Source: Oceanicaulis sp. (GTDB taxonomy: Bacteria > Pseudomonadota > Alphaproteobacteria > Caulobacterales > Maricaulaceae). Taken from it: 64,000 nt of DNA. Position 1 is the stretch's first letter. Each line of letters starts with the position of its first letter. This document shows, piece by piece, positions 58,794 to 64,000 of the stretch. The stretch lies in the NCBI GenBank assembly GCA_040112665.1, contig CP157796.1:2691501-2755500 (forward strand), written 5' to 3'. A program made the position numbers and the translations under genes. The notes beneath the pieces were generated by a model, which saw only the letters and a program-made list of their open reading frames with translations, ran no database searches and was not told the DNA's origin.

Positions 58794-60085
58794 TCGTCGT
58801 CGACCTCGCCCTGGCGCTTGAGCCAGTGGCGCACCAGGCGCACGCCGGCCAGGACGGTCAAGAACACCACCGGCGTCGCGATCCCTGCGACCAGATACGG
58901 ATTGACGCCCCAGCCCGCCTCATCGAGCCCCTGCGCCACGTAATAGATCAGGCCGACCGCGTAATACGTGATCGCCACGGTGGAGAGCGCCTCCACCGTC
59001 TCCTGCAGCTTCAGCTGGGCGGCGGCGCGGCGGTTCATCGCGTCCAGAAGCTCGGCGTTCTGCTCTTCGACATCGACCTGCACGCGGGTGGCCAGAAGCT
59101 GCACGCCCCGGTCGACGCGCTCGGCCACGGCCTGCTGGCGCGTGGCGATCGCCTCACACGTTTTCAGGGCCGGCGCCAGACGGCGCTCGATGAACACTCC
59201 GACCCGTTCATGGCCTTCGATCCGCGCCTCGCGCAGACGCAGATTACGGTCCTGGACGATGTTGCCGTAGGCCTTCGCCGCCCCGAAGCGGAAGTCGCCG
59301 CGCGCGCGCAGCCGCTCGGCCTCGCCGGCGAGCCGGGTCAGCCTTTGCAGGATGTCGCGGTCCTTGGCCGCGTGCGGCCCCGCCGCAATGCGGTCGGACA
59401 TGGTGTCCATCTCCGCTTCGAGCTTTTCCAGCAAGGGTCCCGCCTCGCGCGCCACCGGCAAAGCCAGCATCGCCGCCATCCGGTAGGCTTCGAGCTCGAA
59501 GATCCGCTGCACCATGCGTCCGCGCACCACGTCGCTGGGCGTTGAATCAAACACCAGAAACCGGATGAAGCCGTCCGCGTCGGGCCTGAAGTCCGACGCC
59601 AGCGCCGCGTCGCCGCCCCTTATATGGCTAGCGGCAAAGTCGGCGTGACCGAACACGCGCTCGGCCAGCTTCTCGTCCAGCGCGCCGTCGGTGCTTTTCT
59701 CAATATGGATGCGGATGGCCGACACCCGGCCGCCGGGCAGCCCCTCGAACGCGTCCGCCGGCGCCTTGGCGAGAATATCGGTCTCGAAGGCCGCGCCGGG
59801 CGAATCGTCGAACACGGTGTAGGAGACGAACTCGGTGTGCCGCTCGAACACGACCCGCAGTTCGCCTTCAGTGTAGACGTGATGGCGCGACCCGGTCTCG
59901 GGCAGCGGCTCACCCCTGCCCTGTAGCCGGTCGCGTAGCCGGCCGACATGACGGGCCGCCTCGCCGGGGGTGGTCTGAAGGTCGATCCGGGCCGCAGCCC
60001 CGGGCGCAGGCACCGCCGGCCGCGGCCGGGCGTGCAACTCGCCCAGCAGCCCCGCTCGCGCCTCGTGGTCGCGCCATTCTGTCAT
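58790..60085 (-). CDS. DUF3422-family membrane protein
   Basis: A 431-residue protein with a mostly cytoplasmic helical body and two hydrophobic segments near the C-terminus (about 365-385 and 398-420). Family marks are LGELHARPRPAV at the N-terminus, RHTEFVSYTVF, and IFELEAYRMAAMLALPVARE. The function is unknown. Its stop shares the bases CTAG with the stop of the convergent coiled-coil gene. Confidence 0.9.
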   Translation of the reverse strand: MTEWRDHEARAGLLGELHARPRPAVPAPGAAARIDLQTTPGEAARHVGRLRDRLQGRGEPLPETGSRHHVYTEGELRVVFERHTEFVSYTVFDDSPGAAFETDILAKAPADAFEGLPGGRVSAIRIHIEKSTDGALDEKLAERVFGHADFAASHIRGGDAALASDFRPDADGFIRFLVFDSTPSDVVRGRMVQRIFELEAYRMAAMLALPVAREAGPLLEKLEAEMDTMSDRIAAGPHAAKDRDILQRLTRLAGEAERLRARGDFRFGAAKAYGNIVQDRNLRLREARIEGHERVGVFIERRLAPALKTCEAIATRQQAVAERVDRGVQLLATRVQVDVEEQNAELLDAMNRRAAAQLKLQETVEALSTVAITYYAVGLIYYVAQGLDEAGWGVNPYLVAGIATPVVFLTVLAGVRLVRHWLKRQGEVDDD

Positions 60086-60160
60086 GCGCCCCGCCCTTCT
60101 TTCTGCATGAACGGTAGACGAGCCCGGCCCGTCTGCCCAGCGTTCCGGCGATCGACCGCC

Positions 60161-60790
60161 CTAGCCCGGCGCGATCTCGATCCAGATTTCGTTGCGCCTG
60201 AACGGTCCGGGGATCCAGGGAGGGTCATAGGCCGCATAGGTCGGCGCGGCGCGGGCCTCATGGCCGTGCTCGGCCAGAAAGGCCTGAAGTTCTTCGAGCT
60301 TGTCTTCGATCCGCCGCTCGCCCATCAGGCCGTTGAAGCGGATCACGGCCACGCGGCGCGCCGGGATTTCGCGCAGGCTCACGCGCGCGTCGTCGGGCAC
60401 GGGCAGCGTGTCCATGCTCCACTCCGCCGGCATGATGAAGGCGACTGTCCAGCGCCCCTCGCCCGCCGGCGCGCTCGTCACAGGGGCGGTCATCGCGATC
60501 TCTTCGCCGCGCTCGCCGGAAGCCCGCGTGGAGGTCACCGGCGCGGTCATGGCGATCTCCTCGCGCGGCGCGTTGCCGCCGAAAATGTAGCCGGCCAGCG
60601 GCCGGAAGCCTCGATTTGTCGCCTCGCGCCGGTCGCCGGTCATCTCGACCTCGGCCAGGATCAGCGCGGGATAATCGCGGATCTCAACATCGCCGTGCGC
60701 GTCGACGCGCGTATAGGCCGGCTCCTCAGTCGCCATCGCGGAAGCGCCGAAGAGCGCGATCAGCGCGGTGAGAACAGCGAAAAGGCGCAT
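60161..60790 (-). CDS. Exported SOUL-family haem-binding-like protein
   Basis: A 209-residue protein with a signal peptide (ending SAMA-T, about 21). The SOUL domain is seen in VEIRDYPALILAEVEM, GFRPLAGYIFGGN and REEIAMTAPVTS, which is repeated, followed by WTVAFIMPAEWSMDTLP. SOUL proteins bind haem or related tetrapyrroles. The bacterial role is not settled. GGAG precedes the ATG. Confidence 0.88.
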   Translation of the reverse strand: MRLFAVLTALIALFGASAMATEEPAYTRVDAHGDVEIRDYPALILAEVEMTGDRREATNRGFRPLAGYIFGGNAPREEIAMTAPVTSTRASGERGEEIAMTAPVTSAPAGEGRWTVAFIMPAEWSMDTLPVPDDARVSLREIPARRVAVIRFNGLMGERRIEDKLEELQAFLAEHGHEARAAPTYAAYDPPWIPGPFRRNEIWIEIAPG

Positions 60791-60841
60791 GAGCGAGCTC
60801 CACGGTCATGGAGCGGTATACGAAGCCGGAGGCGGAGGAGT

Positions 60842-61192
60842 TCACCGTTCGTCAGGGAGCGGCTCGGCGAGCGCGGCTTCGAGGGCGGTGATCAGGGGCG
60901 GCAGGTCGTTGCGCACAGTGTGCACGATGACGATCGGATCCACCGTCGCGTAGCCATGAATGATACGGTGCCGCATCCCTATCGCTTCACGAAACGGAAT
61001 ATCCGGCAGCGCAGCCTGCACGCTGGGAGGCACGTTCGCCGCGGCTTCGCCGACGACTTCGAGCGCCCGCTGGACGGCGAGATATCGCATTTCATCGGCG
61101 ACAAGTTCTTCCAGTTCATACCCGCCGCCATGTCTAAGTGCAGCCTGAGCATAATGCAGCATGTCCTTCAGAAAGGGTCTGCCTCGCTTCAT
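60842..61192 (-). CDS. HepT-type toxin RNase (HEPN domain)
   Basis: A 116-residue HEPN protein. The catalytic R-x4-H-x-Y motif is intact (Arg74, His79, Tyr81, in RHRIIHGY). HepT toxins are RNases; the Tyr of the motif is the residue adenylylated by the partner MntA. Its ATG overlaps the mntA stop by 4 nt (ATGA). The order antitoxin-then-toxin is standard for this module. It is probably an active chromosomal toxin-antitoxin unit. Confidence 0.88.
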   Translation of the reverse strand: MKRGRPFLKDMLHYAQAALRHGGGYELEELVADEMRYLAVQRALEVVGEAAANVPPSVQAALPDIPFREAIGMRHRIIHGYATVDPIVIVHTVRNDLPPLITALEAALAEPLPDER

Positions 61193-61473
61193 AGCGCGAC
61201 GGCCTCTTTCAGGATGTCCTCCTTGAGGCCCGGATGTATCGATCCTCGCGTCAACGTGTCGACCCTCACTCCGAGACGCTCGACCAGGAAATCATCGAGA
61301 TCGCTCAGACCGAACAAGGTCGGCGTCCTTGCAAAGTCCAAAATGATGTCCAGATCGCTGTCCGGCCGCGCTTCGCCGCGCACCCGCGATCCAAACACCG
61401 CAAGCCCGGTCACGCCGAAGCGCTCGCGCAGTTCGGGCTTGAGGGCTCTGAGCTTTTCGATTGCCGGGTCCAT
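61189..61473 (-). CDS. MntA-type antitoxin nucleotidyltransferase
   Basis: A 94-residue minimal nucleotidyltransferase. The GS-x10-D-x-D motif is complete (Gly28, Ser29, Asp40, Asp42; FGSRVRGEARPDSDLDI). MntA neutralises HepT by AMP transfer. It lies just downstream of the MCC beta gene on the same strand (39 bp), and is coupled to the HepT gene. Confidence 0.88.
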   Translation of the reverse strand: MDPAIEKLRALKPELRERFGVTGLAVFGSRVRGEARPDSDLDIILDFARTPTLFGLSDLDDFLVERLGVRVDTLTRGSIHPGLKEDILKEAVAL

Positions 61474-61512
61474 GGGCGGCAGTATAGCGCCGCCGCGGGC
61501 GGGCGGTCATCC

Positions 61513-63120
61513 CTACATCCGGAACACGCCGAACTTCGTGTCCTCGATCGGCGCGTTCAGCGTCGCGCTCAGCGCCAGGCTGACCACGCGGCGGGTGTCT
61601 TCGGGCGCGATGACGCCGTCGTCCCAGAGCCGGGCGGTGGAGTAGTAGGGCGAGCCCTCCGCCTCGTATTTCTCCCGGATCGGGGCCTTGAACGCCTCTT
61701 CGTCTTCGGCCGGCCAGTCCTCGCCGCGGGCTTCCATGCCGTCGCGCTTGACGGTGGCGAGGACGCTCGCGGCCTGCTCGCCGCCCATCACCGAAATGCG
61801 CGCGTTCGGCCACATGAACAGGAAGCGCGGGCCGAAGGCGCGGCCGCACATGCCGTAATTTCCCGCCCCGTACGAGCCGCCGATGACGACCGTGATCTTC
61901 GGCACCTTCGCGGTGGAGACCGCCGTGACCAGCTTGGCGCCGTCCTTGGCGATGCCGCCGGCCTCATATTTCGAGCCCACCATGAAGCCGGTGATGTTCT
62001 GAAGGAAAAGAAGCGGGATCTTCCGCTGGCAGCACAGCTCGATGAAGTGCGCGCCCTTGAGCGCGCTTTCCGAGAACAGCACGCCGTTATTTGCGATGAT
62101 CCCCACCGGCATGCCGTGAAGCCGCGCGAAGCCGGTGACCAGCGTCTCGCCGTAGAGCTTCTTGAACTCGTCGAACTCCGAGCCGTCGACCAAGCGCGCG
62201 ATCACCTCGCGCACGTCATAGGGCTGGCGCACGTCGCTGGGGATCACCCCGCCCAGGGTGGCCGGGTCGATCGCCGGCTCGCGCGGGTCTTCCAGGAAGA
62301 CCTGCTTCGGCTTGACGGTGTTCAGCCCCGCCACGATGTGGCGCGCGCGCTGCAGCGCGTGATCGTCGTCGGCGGCGTAGTGGTCCACCACGCCGGAGGT
62401 GCGCGCATGCACGTCCGCCCCGCCGAGGTCTTCGGCCGAGATCACCTCGCCGGTCGCCGCCTTCACCAGAGGCGGGCCGCCCAGGAAGATCGTGCCCTGG
62501 TTCCGGACGATGATGCTTTCATCGCTCATCGCCGGGACATAGGCGCCGCCCGCGGTGCAGCTGCCCATCACGACGGCGATTTGCGGAACGCCCTGAGCGG
62601 AGAGATTGGCCTGGTTGAAGAAGATGCGGCCGAAATGATCGCGATCGGGGAAGACCTCGGCCTGGTGAGGCAGGTTCGCGCCGCCGGAATCGACCAGATA
62701 GATGCACGGCAGCCGGTTTTCCTGCGCGATCTCCTGGGCGCGGAGATGCTTTTTCACCGTCATCGGATAATAGGTGCCGCCCTTCACCGTGGCGTCGTTG
62801 CACACGATGACGCATTCGCGGCCCGACACCCGGCCGATGCCGGTGATCATGCCCGCCCCGTGAACGTCGCCCTCGTACATGCCGTGCGCTGCCAGCGCGG
62901 ACAGCTCCAGAAACGGCGAGCCGGGATCGAGCAGGCGCTGCACCCGGTCACGGGAGAGCAGCTTGCCGCGCTTGAGGTGTTTTTCCCGCGCCCGTTCGTT
63001 TCCGCCCAAAGCGGCCTCGGCGGTCTTCCCGCGCAGCTCGGCGACCAGCGCCTCCATGGCTTCGGCGTTGGCCTTGAAGCTGTCGGAGGCCGGATCAAGC
63101 TGGGTGGCGAGGCGGGTCAT
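61513..63120 (-). CDS. liuB: Methylcrotonyl-CoA carboxylase beta (carboxyltransferase) subunit
   Basis: A 535-residue carboxyltransferase, the typical length of MCC beta. The family wording [25 protein letters not shown] and [25 protein letters not shown] is that of MCC rather than propionyl-CoA carboxylase. Crotonase-like oxyanion glycines lie in [16 protein letters not shown] and [15 protein letters not shown]. With LiuD it carboxylates 3-methylcrotonyl-CoA in leucine catabolism. ATG 63120 is used; upstream frame extension is unconserved. Beta and alpha genes are about 10 kb apart here, which is unusual for this pathway. Confidence 0.93.
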   Translation of the reverse strand: MTRLATQLDPASDSFKANAEAMEALVAELRGKTAEAALGGNERAREKHLKRGKLLSRDRVQRLLDPGSPFLELSALAAHGMYEGDVHGAGMITGIGRVSGRECVIVCNDATVKGGTYYPMTVKKHLRAQEIAQENRLPCIYLVDSGGANLPHQAEVFPDRDHFGRIFFNQANLSAQGVPQIAVVMGSCTAGGAYVPAMSDESIIVRNQGTIFLGGPPLVKAATGEVISAEDLGGADVHARTSGVVDHYAADDDHALQRARHIVAGLNTVKPKQVFLEDPREPAIDPATLGGVIPSDVRQPYDVREVIARLVDGSEFDEFKKLYGETLVTGFARLHGMPVGIIANNGVLFSESALKGAHFIELCCQRKIPLLFLQNITGFMVGSKYEAGGIAKDGAKLVTAVSTAKVPKITVVIGGSYGAGNYGMCGRAFGPRFLFMWPNARISVMGGEQAASVLATVKRDGMEARGEDWPAEDEEAFKAPIREKYEAEGSPYYSTARLWDDGVIAPEDTRRVVSLALSATLNAPIEDTKFGVFRM

Positions 63121-63252
63121 GGGCGGGCCTTTGCGAAAATCTTGTATGGCGCGGGGATTAGCCCGCTCCGCGGATTTTCTCAACGCCCGGTGCGGAACAC
63201 TGCGTCCGGGCGCCGGGTTCGCATCGAAAGCACGCCGCCGACCGGAGCCGTC

Positions 63253-63864
63253 ATGCCCCCTTCCCGCCTCGCCCGCCCGGCCTTCGTCCCGCTCGCCTGC
63301 GCCGCCGTCCTGACCGCCGCCTGCACTGACGCGAACGGCGGAACCCGGCCTGCACAGGAGGACGCACGAGCGACCCGATCGGAAGCGACGGCGTCTGATA
63401 CGCAAGGAGGCTGCACCGCCTCCGTCTCCCGCGCGATAGAGTTTTCCGGCGCTGAAACGCCGGACACCATCCGCGCTTCCGTGGACTACGAGACCTGCCC
63501 TGAAGCGGCGGTCACGGTGACTGTCCGCGATCCCCGGGGCGGCCTTCTTTTCACCGACGCTTTCAAACTCGAGGCGCTCAAGCTGGCGCAGGACTGGGAC
63601 GGCGCGCAGCCGCTGCTCGACCAGTTCATCGAGAACGTGTCACTGCGCGACGCCGATGCGCTGGAGCCCTTCGCCGAGGCGACGGCCGGGGCGCCGGAAA
63701 ACCCGATCCCCATCCGCCCGGTCGCCACCGAAGCGATCTACGAACGCGCGCGATCGGCGGGCGGGACCGTGCTCTGCTTTCCGGTCCACTACGAGACCCG
63801 GTCGTGCATCTGGCATGACCGCGAGCGCGGCGGCACGTTCCATCTGTACTATTCCGGACCCTAG
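63253..63864 (+). CDS. Lipoprotein of unknown family
   Basis: A 203-residue protein. The lipobox is LTAAC (Cys about 24), and the ATG at 63253 follows GGAG. The mature part has four more cysteines ([26 protein letters not shown]), which could form disulfides. No domain is recognised. The neighbours (MCC beta and a crotonase) do not suggest a role. Confidence 0.7.
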   Translation: MPPSRLARPAFVPLACAAVLTAACTDANGGTRPAQEDARATRSEATASDTQGGCTASVSRAIEFSGAETPDTIRASVDYETCPEAAVTVTVRDPRGGLLFTDAFKLEALKLAQDWDGAQPLLDQFIENVSLRDADALEPFAEATAGAPENPIPIRPVATEAIYERARSAGGTVLCFPVHYETRSCIWHDRERGGTFHLYYSGP

Positions 63865-63938
63865 GCCGCAGCCTGGACCCCTTGAAGCGCAGCGCGCCCG
63901 CGTGGATGCTCGGCGAAAGCCGCCGCAGCGAGTCTCCC

Positions 63939-64000
63939 ATGCCCGACCATCAAAGCTTCGCGCTCGACGCCTCAGGCCCGATCGCGCGCCTGACCCTCAA
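63939..64000 (+). CDS. Crotonase-family protein (5' end only)
   Basis: The ATG at 63939 starts MPDHQSFALDASGPIARLTL, which has the first strand pattern of crotonases (ending LTL then presumably N-R-P). Only 20 residues are visible. The frame is open to the window edge. Identification is weak but consistent with the nearby acyl-CoA genes. Confidence 0.5.
   Translation, partial: MPDHQSFALDASGPIARLTL

Overview
The window looks like chromosomal DNA from a stalked or dimorphic-type marine alphaproteobacterium, most probably of the Maricaulales/Hyphomonadaceae group (Maricaulis or Oceanicaulis-like). This is an inference from high GC and dense coding, a MipZ division-site ATPase, CtrA-type boxes (TTAA-N7-TTAA), a phasin, DUF1489, DUF3422 and DUF547 families, and a leucine-catabolic MCC pathway. 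I saw no tRNA or rRNA, CRISPR array, insertion sequence or prophage.

Layout. (1) 1-5.4 kb: a leftward chaperone-usher pilus operon with three Csu/SCPU-type pilins, a chaperone and a usher cut by the window edge. CtrA-type boxes lie upstream, and two regulators (LuxR-type HTH and AraC family) follow. This part is visibly less GC-rich than the rest. (2) 5.8-13 kb: a DUF3108 gene, then an unusual acyl-modifying cluster of FAAL, cytochrome P450, acyl carrier protein and MBOAT acyltransferase on the minus strand. A NodU/TobZ-family carbamoyltransferase diverges from it, and a nested inverted repeat sits in the shared promoter region. This is my best candidate for an undescribed pathway. (3) 13-23.4 kb: cell-wall and general metabolism genes (MltF, DUF547, hydrolases, a crotonase, TypA/BipA, an M14 peptidase, a TetR regulator with its hydrolase). 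(4) 23.5-34.5 kb: a housekeeping block (rpmF, pyrG, secG, a pseudo-receiver protein, tpiA, a PpiD-like chaperone, trpE, a ROK sugar kinase, dinB and a hydrolase). (5) 34.6-46.4 kb: RidA, DUF482, HIT, DUF2147, a CaCA antiporter, clpS-clpA, a phasin with two possible starts, a D,D-carboxypeptidase with SPOR domain, mipZ coupled to a membrane J-domain protein, a SPOR lipoprotein and panC. (6) 46.4-47.6 kb: a lower-GC two-gene accessory cassette with a PD-(D/E)XK-like pattern. (7) 47.7-64 kb: DUF1489, a secreted unknown, a cupin-like protein, leucine catabolism genes (MCC alpha and beta, methylglutaconyl-CoA hydratase, plus a crotonase cut by the right edge), a pair of small paralogous membrane proteins, two paralogous exported proteins (one with 28 perfect-length nonapeptide repeats), DUF3422, SOUL, a HepT/MntA module and a lipoprotein.

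How genes work together. The pilus operon is a complete secretion-assembly unit except for the rest of the usher and any tip adhesin, which should lie left of position 1. The 6.6-13 kb cluster predicts activation of a free fatty acid, loading on a dedicated ACP, possible oxidation, carbamoylation and O-transfer to an unknown acceptor. ClpS and ClpA form an N-end-rule adaptor/unfoldase unit. The two MCC subunits and the hydratase cover two consecutive steps of leucine breakdown, although beta is about 10 kb from alpha. Family assignments rest on motifs read by eye, without database searches.
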